Source: an uncultured Methylobacteriaceae bacterium (GTDB lineage Bacteria > Pseudomonadota > Alphaproteobacteria > Rhizobiales > Beijerinckiaceae). From it: 7,043 nucleotides of DNA. A program made the position numbers and the translations under genes. Shown piece after piece: positions 1 through 6,796 of the stretch. The number at the start of each line of letters is the position of its first letter. Position 1 is the stretch's first letter. The stretch is from positions 1 to 7,043 of the forward strand of contig CALMTJ010000376.1 of assembly GCA_937872715.1 (NCBI GenBank). The letters are read 5' to 3'. Under the pieces are notes generated by a model. The model ran no database searches. It saw only the letters and a list, made by a program, of their open reading frames with translations, and was not told where the DNA came from.

Positions 1-198
1 CTCGTGCGCCATGCCGGGCAGGTCGTCACGCGGACCATGCTGCTGGAGCACGTCTGGGACTACCATTTCGACCCGCAGACGAACGTCATCGACGTCCACG
101 TCTCCCGCCTGCGCTCCAAGATCGACAAGGGATTCGAGCGGCCGCTGATCCACACGATCCGGGGCGCCGGCTACATGGTCCGGGACGTTGCGAAATAG
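1..198 (+). CDS. OmpR/PhoB-family response regulator, C-terminal fragment
   Basis: Only the last 65 codons are in the window, ending at TAG 196-198; the receiver domain with its phosphorylated aspartate lies upstream, off the edge. What is visible is the C-terminal half of a winged-helix DNA-binding domain: the segment reading RTMLLEHVWDY, the recognition helix TNVIDVHVSRLRSKID, and the wing hairpin reading IHTIRGAGYMV, all diagnostic of the OmpR/PhoB (Trans_reg_C) class. Family knowledge says such proteins bind direct repeats at promoters after phosphorylation by a partner histidine kinase. The partner is almost certainly the next gene, whose TTG start lies inside this reading frame (11-nt overlap), implying translational coupling. 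The FDPQTNVIDVHV string is typical of regulators in the QseB/CopR/CzcR-like branch. The target genes and the signal cannot be told from this piece. Confidence 0.93.
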   Translation, partial: LVRHAGQVVTRTMLLEHVWDYHFDPQTNVIDVHVSRLRSKIDKGFERPLIHTIRGAGYMVRDVAK

Positions 199-1591
199 CG
201 TCCTGCCGAAGCTCGTCCGGACGACGGCGTTCAGGCTGTCTCTCGCCTACCTGTTCGTCTTCGCGATCTTCGCCTTCACCGTCCTCGGCTACGTCGCCTG
301 GAGCGCGACGCGCGTCCTCGACGACCAGATCGTCGACACGATAGAGGCGGAGATCACCGGGCTCGCCGAGCAATACCGGGTGGCCGGCATCCGGCGGCTC
401 GTCGCCATCGTCGACCGGCGCGGACGCCAGCCCGGCGCGTCGCTCTACCTCGTGACCAACTACGTGGGCGAGCGCATCGCCGGGAATGTCGGCTCCCTCC
501 CGCCCGGAACGCTCGACACCGCCGGGCAGCGCGAGATCGATTACCGCCGGACGGAGGACGAGACGCGCGACCACCGGGCCATCGTTCGGGTGTTCCTCCT
601 GCCGGGAGGGTTCCGGCTGCTCGTCGGGCGCGACGTCGAGGAGCGGCTGCGCATCCAGGACATCATCGGGCGGGCCTTCGGCCTTTCCGTCCTGCTCATC
701 CTCGTGCTCGGCTTCCTGGGCGGGTGGTTCGTGACGAAGCGCGTGCTGAAGCGCGTCGACGACATGACGGACACGACGGAGACCATCATGGCGGGCGCCC
801 TCGCGGGGCGGCTCCCGATCGCCGGCACCGGCGACGAGTTCGACCGCCTGGCTCTGAAGCTGAACGCCATGCTGGACCGCATCGGCGAGCTGATGACCGG
901 CCTGACGGAGGTGTCGAACAACATCGCGCACGACCTGAAGACGCCGCTCACGCGCCTCCGCAACAGGGCGGACGAGGCCCTGCGCGGGCCGGGGAGCACC
1001 GACGACCTGCGGGGTTCGCTGGAGGCCGTGATCGAGGAGAGCGACGGCCTGATCCGCATCTTCAACGCGCTCCTCATGATCGCGAGGCTGGAGGCCGGGC
1101 ACGGGATCGAGGCGATGGCCGAGTTCGACGTGGCGGAGGTCGCCCGCGGCGTGGCCGAGCTCTACGAGCCGCTCGCGGAGGAGGCCGGCACGGCCATCAC
1201 GGTCGAGGCCGAGCCCGGGCTTCCGGTCCGGGGCAGCCGCGAGCTCGTCGGGCAGGCGGTCGCGAACCTCGTCGACAACGCGCTGAAATACGGGACGGAA
1301 CCGGGCTCGGCCAACGCGCCCGTGACCGTCAGGGCGATGCGGGACGGGGACAGCGTGCTGATCGCCGTCGGCGACCGTGGCCCTGGCATTCCGGCCGACG
1401 ATCGCGAACGCGTCACGGGCCGTTTCGTCCGCCTCGAACAGGCGCGCTCGCGGCCGGGATTCGGGCTTGGCCTGAGCCTCGCATCCGCGGTCGCGCACCT
1501 CCATGGCGGCGCCCTCAAGCTGCGGGACAACGGGCCGGGCCTCGAAGCCGTGCTGTGTCTCCCGAGACCCGTCCCGGCCGTGGCGGCGTGA
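188..1591 (+). CDS. HAMP-domain sensor histidine kinase, partner of the upstream response regulator
   Basis: This 467-aa inner-membrane kinase is complete. TM1 covers about residues 15-38, an extracytoplasmic sensor of about 120 residues follows, TM2 covers about 163-182, and a HAMP linker covers about 183-236 with a GDEF turn at 215-218. The HisKA helix carries phosphoacceptor His248 (IAHDLKTPL), and the HDLKT string also supplies the E/DxxT motif linked to phosphatase activity. The ATPase domain has an N box (N360, N364), G1 (DRGPG 396-400), F box (F413) and G2 (GFGLGL 424-429), so it looks catalytically intact. The start is TTG at 188: an in-frame TGA at 146-148 leaves no other ATG, GTG or TTG before TM1. 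No good Shine-Dalgarno precedes it, which fits coupling to the regulator it overlaps. The periplasmic domain is unrecognised, so the ligand is unknown. The stop at 1589-1591 is one base from the convergent gene's stop codon. Confidence 0.94.
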   Translation: MRNSVLPKLVRTTAFRLSLAYLFVFAIFAFTVLGYVAWSATRVLDDQIVDTIEAEITGLAEQYRVAGIRRLVAIVDRRGRQPGASLYLVTNYVGERIAGNVGSLPPGTLDTAGQREIDYRRTEDETRDHRAIVRVFLLPGGFRLLVGRDVEERLRIQDIIGRAFGLSVLLILVLGFLGGWFVTKRVLKRVDDMTDTTETIMAGALAGRLPIAGTGDEFDRLALKLNAMLDRIGELMTGLTEVSNNIAHDLKTPLTRLRNRADEALRGPGSTDDLRGSLEAVIEESDGLIRIFNALLMIARLEAGHGIEAMAEFDVAEVARGVAELYEPLAEEAGTAITVEAEPGLPVRGSRELVGQAVANLVDNALKYGTEPGSANAPVTVRAMRDGDSVLIAVGDRGPGIPADDRERVTGRFVRLEQARSRPGFGLGLSLASAVAHLHGGALKLRDNGPGLEAVLCLPRPVPAVAA

Positions 1592-1592
1592 C

Positions 1593-3926
1593 CTACCCGG
1601 CGGCTTCGAGCTGCCGGACGGACGGACGCTCGGAGGCGGCGACCTCGTCATTCGCGGCCGCGTGGCGCGCCGGCACGCGCAGCAGCACGGCCGTGCCGAT
1701 CCCCTCCCGCGACCTGATGCGGAGCCGGCCGCCATGCATCTCGACGATCGCGCGCGCGAGCGCGATGCCGAGGCCGGCCCCTTTGCAGGCGCGGGTGGAT
1801 TCGGGCTCCGGCTGCTCGAACGGGCGGCCGAGGCGCGGCAGGAAGGCGCTCGGGATGCCGGGCCCGTCATCGACCACGAAGATGTTGAGCGCATCCGCGA
1901 CCCGCACCGCCCTGACCCTCACGGCGGTGCCCGGACGGGCGAACTTCACCGAATTGTCCAGGATGTTGCGGACGGCCTGCCGCAGCGCCCGTCCATCCGC
2001 CTCGATCGGGGCATGCCGTCCGGCCTCGGACATGACGGTGACGCGTTTCGCGGCCGCATCCTCCCCGACATCCGCGAGCGCGCCCGCGACGACCTCGTCC
2101 GGCGAAACAGGTCCGGTCGCGAGCCCGAATCGCCCCGATTCCAGCCGCGACATCTGCAGGATATCCTCCACCATCGCGAGGAGGCTCGTCCCGCTCGCGT
2201 GGATGCCGCGGGCATAATCGCGGTAGCGCTCGTTGCCGAGCGGGCCGAACATCTCGTGCCCCATCACCTCCGCGAACCCGATCACCGCGTTCAGCGGCGT
2301 GCGCAGCTCGTGGCTCATCTTGCGCAGGAACTCGGTCTTGGCGTGGTTCGCGGCCTCGGCGGCGACCTTCTGCTCCTCGTGGAGGCCGGCGAGTTCGGAT
2401 AACCGCTCCGCTTGCGACCTCAGGACCTCGCGTGACCGCGTCAGGTCGCGGACGGTGCGGAGGAGACGGCTCTTCGAATCGAGGAGGTCCGCCTCGTGCC
2501 GTTTGAGCGCCGTGATGTCCGTGCCGACGGACACGTAACCGCCATCCCGGGTGCGGCGCTCGTTGATCTGGAGCCAGCGCCCGTCCGCGAGCTGCGCCTC
2601 GAGCGTACGGCTGCCGGGTTCGGCCGCGTTCTCGCGCACGGCCTGGGAGGCGACGAGAGGCGGCCGGCTGCCCCGGATGATCTCCGCATAGGTCGCGCCT
2701 ACGACGGCCGCGCCGGGGTCGAGATCGTGGAAGGACCGGAATTTCGAGTTGCAGAGGACGAGGCGGTTTTCGGAATCCCAGAGGACGAAGGCCTCCGAGA
2801 CGGCCTCCAGCGCGTCCCGGAGCCGAACGTCCGCCGTCGCGTTCCGCTCCGCGGAGCAACGCTCGTCCGTGACGTCGACCGCGATGCCGACGAGATGGCG
2901 CGTCCCGTCCTCGGGCTCGATCATCATCTCGGACCGGATGCGGAGCCAGCGCCAGGCGCCTTGCGAGCTGCGGACCCGGAACTCCTGGTCGATCGGTCGG
3001 GCCGGATCGGCGCCCAGGCCCTCCGTCAGCTCGGCCAGCGCGCGGTCGTCCGGGTGGATGAGCTCGTTCACCTCGGCGAAGCTGATCGGGCCGCCGCGCG
3101 GCTCGTAGCCCAGGAGCTCGAACATCGAGCCCGACCAGGTGACGGCGCCTCGGGCGAGGTCCCAGTCCCACAACCCGCAGCGGGCGCGCCCGAGCGAGGT
3201 GTCGACCCGCCGGGCGAGCTGGTCGCGGGCGCGCCTCGTGCTCGCGACGCTTCTCGCCAGCGCCGCGACCGCGGCACCCGCCAGAAGGCAGGTCGCGACG
3301 GCGAAGCAGAGGCCGGTATGGGCCGCCCCCCATGGGCGGACCGAGCGGAGCAGCGCCTCGACCGGCTGCACGATCCCCAGGCGGGCGCCACCCGGGAGCG
3401 GCCGGATCCCGACGATCGCCTCCGTGCCGTCCCGCAGCTTCACCCCCATCGGGCCGGCTCCGGGCATCAGCACCGCCGGATGGGGGTCGTCGAGCAGTTC
3501 GGCCGCGATCGCGGCCGCATCTTGCTCCCCGCCCGAGACGGCCAGGATGCGGCCGGCATCGTCGATGAGGATCAGCTCGCCGCCGAGCTTCGCGATCCCG
3601 GCCGGGATGTGGCGCGACGCGGCATCGAGATCGGACACCGACGGTCGCGCGCCGCCGCTCATGCGGCCGAGCTCTCCGGCCACGATCCCGAGCAGGAACT
3701 CCGATCGGGCGAGCCCTTCAGCGAGCACGGCCTCGCGATCGGACCTCGCGCGCTCCAGCGCGACGGGCAGGATCGCGAGGAGAAGCCCAGCGGCCAGGAC
3801 GGGAAGGGCGTGCCAGGCCCGCAGCGGCGCCTTGCCGACCTGCGCGACGATCTGGATCAGGAATGGGGGTACTCGAAACCGGTTCGCATCAACGCGCGCT
3901 GCTACGCCAGGGGCGTGCGCTCCCAT
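1593..3926 (-). CDS. pleC: PleC/PdhS-family double-PAS sensor histidine kinase
   Basis: A complete 777-aa membrane kinase. TM1 covers about residues 41-57, an extracytoplasmic region of about 145 aa follows, and TM2 covers about 204-225. A PAS_3-type domain spans about 245-355 (GLWDWDL, HPDD, WRWLRIR) and a second PAS about 368-475 (AFVLWDSENRLVLCNSKF, then WLQINERRTRDGGYVS). A coiled linker covers about 476-530. HisKA has His539 in MSHELRTPLNAVIGFAEVM, followed by FGPLG at 560-564, and the ATPase has N boxes N654/N658, G1 DDGPG 686-690, F703 and G2 GAGLGIA 716-722. The domain order, the second PAS and HELRTPLNAVIGF...FGPLG match alphaproteobacterial PleC, a kinase/phosphatase of DivK and PleD; HELRT contains the phosphatase-type ExxT. 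The ATG at 3926 has a strong Shine-Dalgarno. Several DHp residues usually conserved in the family differ here, so a paralogue with altered partners is possible. It lies downstream of pepN on the same strand but probably has its own promoter. Confidence 0.87.
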   Translation of the reverse strand: MGAHAPGVAARVDANRFRVPPFLIQIVAQVGKAPLRAWHALPVLAAGLLLAILPVALERARSDREAVLAEGLARSEFLLGIVAGELGRMSGGARPSVSDLDAASRHIPAGIAKLGGELILIDDAGRILAVSGGEQDAAAIAAELLDDPHPAVLMPGAGPMGVKLRDGTEAIVGIRPLPGGARLGIVQPVEALLRSVRPWGAAHTGLCFAVATCLLAGAAVAALARSVASTRRARDQLARRVDTSLGRARCGLWDWDLARGAVTWSGSMFELLGYEPRGGPISFAEVNELIHPDDRALAELTEGLGADPARPIDQEFRVRSSQGAWRWLRIRSEMMIEPEDGTRHLVGIAVDVTDERCSAERNATADVRLRDALEAVSEAFVLWDSENRLVLCNSKFRSFHDLDPGAAVVGATYAEIIRGSRPPLVASQAVRENAAEPGSRTLEAQLADGRWLQINERRTRDGGYVSVGTDITALKRHEADLLDSKSRLLRTVRDLTRSREVLRSQAERLSELAGLHEEQKVAAEAANHAKTEFLRKMSHELRTPLNAVIGFAEVMGHEMFGPLGNERYRDYARGIHASGTSLLAMVEDILQMSRLESGRFGLATGPVSPDEVVAGALADVGEDAAAKRVTVMSEAGRHAPIEADGRALRQAVRNILDNSVKFARPGTAVRVRAVRVADALNIFVVDDGPGIPSAFLPRLGRPFEQPEPESTRACKGAGLGIALARAIVEMHGGRLRIRSREGIGTAVLLRVPARHAAANDEVAASERPSVRQLEAAG
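1597..1617 (+). terminator. Candidate hairpin just beyond the + strand kinase stop (no U-tract)
   Basis: Bases 1597-1604 (CCGGCGGC) pair with 1610-1617 (GCTGCCGG), giving an 8-bp stem with one G-U wobble and a 5-nt loop TTCGA; a ninth T-A pair could close the loop to 3 nt. It lies 5 nt after the histidine kinase stop codon, inside the 3' end of the opposing pleC coding region. In the minus-strand transcript the wobble becomes a C-A mismatch, so the structure favours the + transcript. There is no run of T downstream, so it is not a canonical intrinsic terminator. It may stabilise the mRNA 3' end or simply reflect high-GC coding sequence. Confidence 0.25.
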
Positions 3927-3933
3927 GCGCGAG

Positions 3934-3939
3934 TCCTCC
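3934..3939 (-). promoter_or_regulatory. Shine-Dalgarno fixing the pleC start
   Basis: On the minus strand GGAGGA is followed by 7 nt (CTCGCGC) and then ATG at 3926-3924. This is a near-ideal ribosome binding site. It decides the start codon over an upstream out-of-frame ATG (3972-3970), whose only purine-rich sequence directly abuts it. Confidence 0.8.
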
Positions 3940-3989
3940 GATCACCATCCGGCTCGGGAAGACGCGCCGCATCTCCTCGAATCACGATG

Positions 3990-4018
3990 AATAGAATCGA
4001 GGACAACAGACCTGACAA
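3990..4018 (-). promoter_or_regulatory. Candidate sigma-70-type promoter for pleC
   Basis: On the minus strand TTGTCA (4018-4013) matches the TTGACA -35 consensus at 5 of 6 bases. After exactly 17 nt comes TCTATT (3995-3990), matching TATAAT at 4 of 6. Transcription would start near 3983 and give a leader of roughly 57 nt before the ATG. It lies in the 143-nt pepN-pleC gap, which is locally more AT-rich than the surrounding genes. I saw no CtrA-type TTAA-N7-TTAA box in the gap and no convincing terminator after pepN, so read-through from pepN could also contribute. Confidence 0.45.
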
Positions 4019-4069
4019 GCGCGCGAGGTCACGAAGCGTTAGCTTTCCGGCCGGTGTTGCCCCGACGAC

Positions 4070-6727
4070 TCACCCGCCCGTCTGCGGCGCCGGGGGCTCG
4101 GCCAGCGAACGGCCCACGATGTCGGCGACGTCGCGGGAGAGCTCGGGACGGACGGCGATCCGGCCGAGGGACGCGCGAGCCGCGAGGCGGCGCTCGCTCG
4201 TCATGGTGCGCCATGTCCCGAAGGAGGTGAGGAGGCGCGCGGCGATCTGCGAATTCGTGCCGTCCAGCGCCAGCACGACCTCGGCCAGGAGGTCGTAGCC
4301 CGCCCCGTCGAGGCGGTGAAACTGGGTCGGGTTGCCGCCGGCGAAGGCGCCGATCAGCGCGCGGACGCGGTTCGGATTGCCAAAGGAGAAGGCCGGATGC
4401 GCCATCAGCCGGCGCACCCGCTCGATCGTCCCGGCCTCGGGGATGACGGCCTGAAGGGCGAACCATTTGTCGAGGGCGAGGGGCTCGGTGGCGTAGCGCT
4501 CCGCGAAGGCCGCGAAGGCGTCCTCGCGGGCGTCCCCAGGCCTCTGCGACAGGGCCGACAAGGCGGCGATCCGGTCGCTCATGTTGGTGGCGTCCCGCAA
4601 CTGCGCCGAAGCGAGTCGGCCTCCCTCGACGGGATCGGACGCGGTCAGGAGGTCGAGCGCGACGTTGCGGAGCGAACGGCGTCCGGCACTCGCGGCGTCC
4701 GGCGAGTAGGGGAGGGCGGCTTCCCCGTCGCGGCGGAGCGTCCGCAGGGGTTCGGCGAGTGCGCGGCCGAGCTGGCCACGCAGCGCGTCTCGGGCGGTGT
4801 GGATCGCGTCCGGATCGACCTCCTGCCCGATCTCGCCCGCGATCTCGGCCTCGCCGGGAAGGGTGAGGACGAGCGCGGCGAAGGCCGGGTCCTCTTGCCC
4901 GGCCGACGCGAGAACATGTCCGAGAGCGGAGGATAGCTCTTCCCCGGACGCGCCGTCCTCCCCGCGGCTCGTCCGGACGAGCCCCCGCAGCGCGACGACC
5001 TGCGCCGATTGCCAGCGGTTGAAGGGGTCGGGATCGTGCCGGAGGAGGTGGAGGAGGTCCGCGTCCGGAAGGTCCAGCTTCAGCCGCACGGGCGCCGAGA
5101 AGGCGCGCAGCACGGACGGGACCGGCCGCTCGGGAACGTCGTGGACGGCGAGGCTGATGGAGGGCTGGTCGAGGAGGAGCACGCCGTCGTCGCGGATGCG
5201 GCCGTGCCGCAAACCCGCGTCTCCGCCATCCGGCGCGAGGAAGCCCAGCGCCACCGGGATGACGAGCGGCTCCTTGTCCGGCTGGTCCGGGGTCGGCGGG
5301 GTCTCCTGGGCGAGGTCGAGCCGAAAGGAGCGGGAGGCTTCGTCGTAGGAGGTCTCCACCGTCACGACCGGCGTGCCGGCTTGCCGGTACCAGGCCGAGA
5401 ACTGGCCGAGGTCGCGGGCGGACACCGTCGCGAAGCAATCGAGAAAATCCTCGACGGTCGCGGCCGTGCCGTCGAAGCGCTCGAAATAGAGCGTCATGCC
5501 GCGGGCGAAATCAGCCGGACCGAGCAGCGTCTTCAGCATGCGGACGATCTCGGCGCCCTTCTCGTAGACGGTCGCCGTGTAGAAGTTGTTGATTTCCCGA
5601 TAGGCCGTCGGCCGCACCGGGTGGGCGAGCGGGCCGGCATCCTCCGGGAATTGCCGCGCCCGAAGCGTGCGAACCTCCGAGATCCGGTGCACCGCGCGGG
5701 AGCGCTCGTCGGACGAGAATTCCTGATCGCGGAAGACGGTCAGCCCTTCCTTCAGGCAGAGCTGGAACCAGTCCCGGCAGGTGATGCGGTTGCCCGTCCA
5801 GTTGTGGAAGTACTCGTGGGCGATCACGGTCTCGATGCCCGCATAATCGGCATCGGTCGCCGTCTCCGGGCTCGCCAGCACGTATTTGTCGTTGAAGATG
5901 TTGAGGCCCTTGTTCTCCATGGCGCCCATGTTGAAGTCGGATACGGCGACGACGTTGAACACGTCGAGGTCGTAATCGCGCCCGAACACCCGCTCGTCCC
6001 AGCGCATCGACCGCTCGAGCGCGTCGAGCGCGTAGGCGGCGCGGTCCGCCTTGCCGGGTTCAACCCAGACGGCGATCTCGACGTCGCGGCCGCCGGCCGT
6101 CCGGTAGGGCTTGGCGAGCTTGTCGAGGCGACCCGCCACGAGCGCGAACAGGTAGCAGGGCTTCGGGAACGGGTCGTGCCACACCGCGTAACGGCGCCCG
6201 CTCTCGCCCGCGTCGCCGCTCTCGACGAGGTTGCCGTTGCCGAGGAGCACCGGGGCCTCCTCCCCATCCGCCTCGATCCGGGTGGTGTAGACGGCGAGCA
6301 CATCCGGGCGGTCGAGGAAATACGAGATGCGCCGGAAGCCGTCCGCCTCGCATTGCGTGCAATACACGCCGCCCGAGCGGTAGAGGCCCATCAGCTTCGT
6401 GTTCGCCGTCGGGTTCACCTCCGTCACGATCGCGAGCTCGAACGGTCCGGCCGGCGGGTGGAGGACGGTCAGCGATTCGGGGCTCGCGAGGTACGATCCT
6501 GCCGGCGCGACCGCCCCGTCGATCTCGAGGCCGCGTAGCAGAAGATCGCCCCCGTCCAGCACGAGGGGGGAGCCCGCCCGCCCGGCGGGGTTCGGCCGGA
6601 GGAACAGCCGCGAGCGGACCGCCGTGGCCGTCGGGTGAAGGACGATGTCGAGCTCGACCCGGTCGACCAGGTAATCGCTCGGGCGGTAGTCCGCGAGGCG
6701 GGTGAGGGCGTGGGTGTCGGTGCGCAT
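4070..6727 (-). CDS. pepN: Aminopeptidase N (M1 family zinc metallopeptidase)
   Basis: A complete 885-aa cytoplasmic aminopeptidase that removes N-terminal residues from peptides in the last steps of protein turnover. The exopeptidase motif GAMEN is at 268-272, preceded by M267. The zinc site HEYFH has ligands H304 and H308, catalytic E305, and the third ligand E327 in LKEGLTVF. The transition-state tyrosine is Y388 (TVYEKGAE). From GAMEN onward all these sit seven residues later than in E. coli PepN (as I recall, H297, E298, H301, E320, Y381). Q125 and E127 (TQCEADGF) are the substrate amino-group binders. The length and the helical C-terminal region beyond about residue 550 fit bacterial PepN. 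I chose ATG 6727 because the protein then begins MRTDTHALTRLADYRPSDYL, a normal family start; the open frame runs on to 6955 but would overlap the divergent gene with unrelated sequence. No clear Shine-Dalgarno precedes 6727. There is no signal peptide. Confidence 0.97.
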   Translation of the reverse strand: MRTDTHALTRLADYRPSDYLVDRVELDIVLHPTATAVRSRLFLRPNPAGRAGSPLVLDGGDLLLRGLEIDGAVAPAGSYLASPESLTVLHPPAGPFELAIVTEVNPTANTKLMGLYRSGGVYCTQCEADGFRRISYFLDRPDVLAVYTTRIEADGEEAPVLLGNGNLVESGDAGESGRRYAVWHDPFPKPCYLFALVAGRLDKLAKPYRTAGGRDVEIAVWVEPGKADRAAYALDALERSMRWDERVFGRDYDLDVFNVVAVSDFNMGAMENKGLNIFNDKYVLASPETATDADYAGIETVIAHEYFHNWTGNRITCRDWFQLCLKEGLTVFRDQEFSSDERSRAVHRISEVRTLRARQFPEDAGPLAHPVRPTAYREINNFYTATVYEKGAEIVRMLKTLLGPADFARGMTLYFERFDGTAATVEDFLDCFATVSARDLGQFSAWYRQAGTPVVTVETSYDEASRSFRLDLAQETPPTPDQPDKEPLVIPVALGFLAPDGGDAGLRHGRIRDDGVLLLDQPSISLAVHDVPERPVPSVLRAFSAPVRLKLDLPDADLLHLLRHDPDPFNRWQSAQVVALRGLVRTSRGEDGASGEELSSALGHVLASAGQEDPAFAALVLTLPGEAEIAGEIGQEVDPDAIHTARDALRGQLGRALAEPLRTLRRDGEAALPYSPDAASAGRRSLRNVALDLLTASDPVEGGRLASAQLRDATNMSDRIAALSALSQRPGDAREDAFAAFAERYATEPLALDKWFALQAVIPEAGTIERVRRLMAHPAFSFGNPNRVRALIGAFAGGNPTQFHRLDGAGYDLLAEVVLALDGTNSQIAARLLTSFGTWRTMTSERRLAARASLGRIAVRPELSRDVADIVGRSLAEPPAPQTGG
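4966..4983. repeat. 18-bp perfect palindrome inside pepN
   Basis: The sequence GGCTCGTCCGGACGAGCC is its own reverse complement over all 18 bases. It encodes PepN residues about 582-588 (GLVRTSR) in a linker of the C-terminal region. Fourteen of its bases (GCTCGTCCGGACGA) recur at 211-224 near the start of the + strand histidine kinase, where they also encode LVRT. The most likely explanation is coincidence favoured by high GC and by similar local peptide, not a regulatory site. Confidence 0.6.
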
Positions 6728-6758
6728 CGGTGAGGGCTGTCGCCGGAAGGTCGAACGG

Positions 6759-6787
6759 GTTATCGCCGAGCCCTGGAGGCGCTGCAA
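6759..6787 (-). promoter_or_regulatory. Weak candidate promoter for pepN in the 69-nt divergent region
   Basis: On the minus strand TTGCAG (6787-6782) and GATAAC (6764-6759) are separated by exactly 17 nt. The -35 matches 3 of 6 consensus bases and the -10 matches 4 of 6. Transcription would begin about 25 nt upstream of the pepN ATG. The divergent region (6728-6796) must also serve the peroxidase gene on the other strand, unless that promoter lies inside pepN. I see no clear + strand promoter, operator dyad or GGAAC/CGTT-type stress promoter here. Confidence 0.3.
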
Positions 6788-6796
6788 CGCGCGAGG

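Noticed and set aside
1616..1627. Tandem GGAC x3
   Set aside because: Lies in coding sequence of the pleC C-terminal tail and is too short to be meaningful in a GC-rich genome.
86..1894. 602-codon open frame on the minus strand opposite the + strand kinase
   Set aside because: It is antisense to an intact kinase, is rich in Arg, Ala, Pro and Ser with no recognisable domain, and runs into the opposite gene. This is a usual artefact of high-GC coding sequence with few stop codons in shadow frames.
3889..3972. 27-codon upstream open frame (minus strand) overlapping the pleC start out of frame
   Set aside because: Its purine-rich sequence abuts the ATG with no spacing, the peptide has no visible conservation signal, and pleC has a far better ribosome binding site.
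4034..4052. Inverted repeat CGGAAAGC-TAAC-GCTTCG after pepN (minus strand) as a terminator
   Set aside because: Only four contiguous pairs (AAGC/GCTT), a bulge beyond them and no T-tract; too weak to call.
2496..4298. 600-codon open frame on the + strand opposite pleC, crossing the pepN-pleC gap
   Set aside because: Low-complexity Arg/Ala/Asp/Pro composition, no domain, and the other strand carries an unmistakable PleC homologue with all catalytic motifs.
5009..6538. 509-codon open frame on the + strand opposite pepN
   Set aside because: A complementary-strand shadow of pepN: His- and Val-rich repetitive sequence and no motif, while the minus frame has the full M1 active site.
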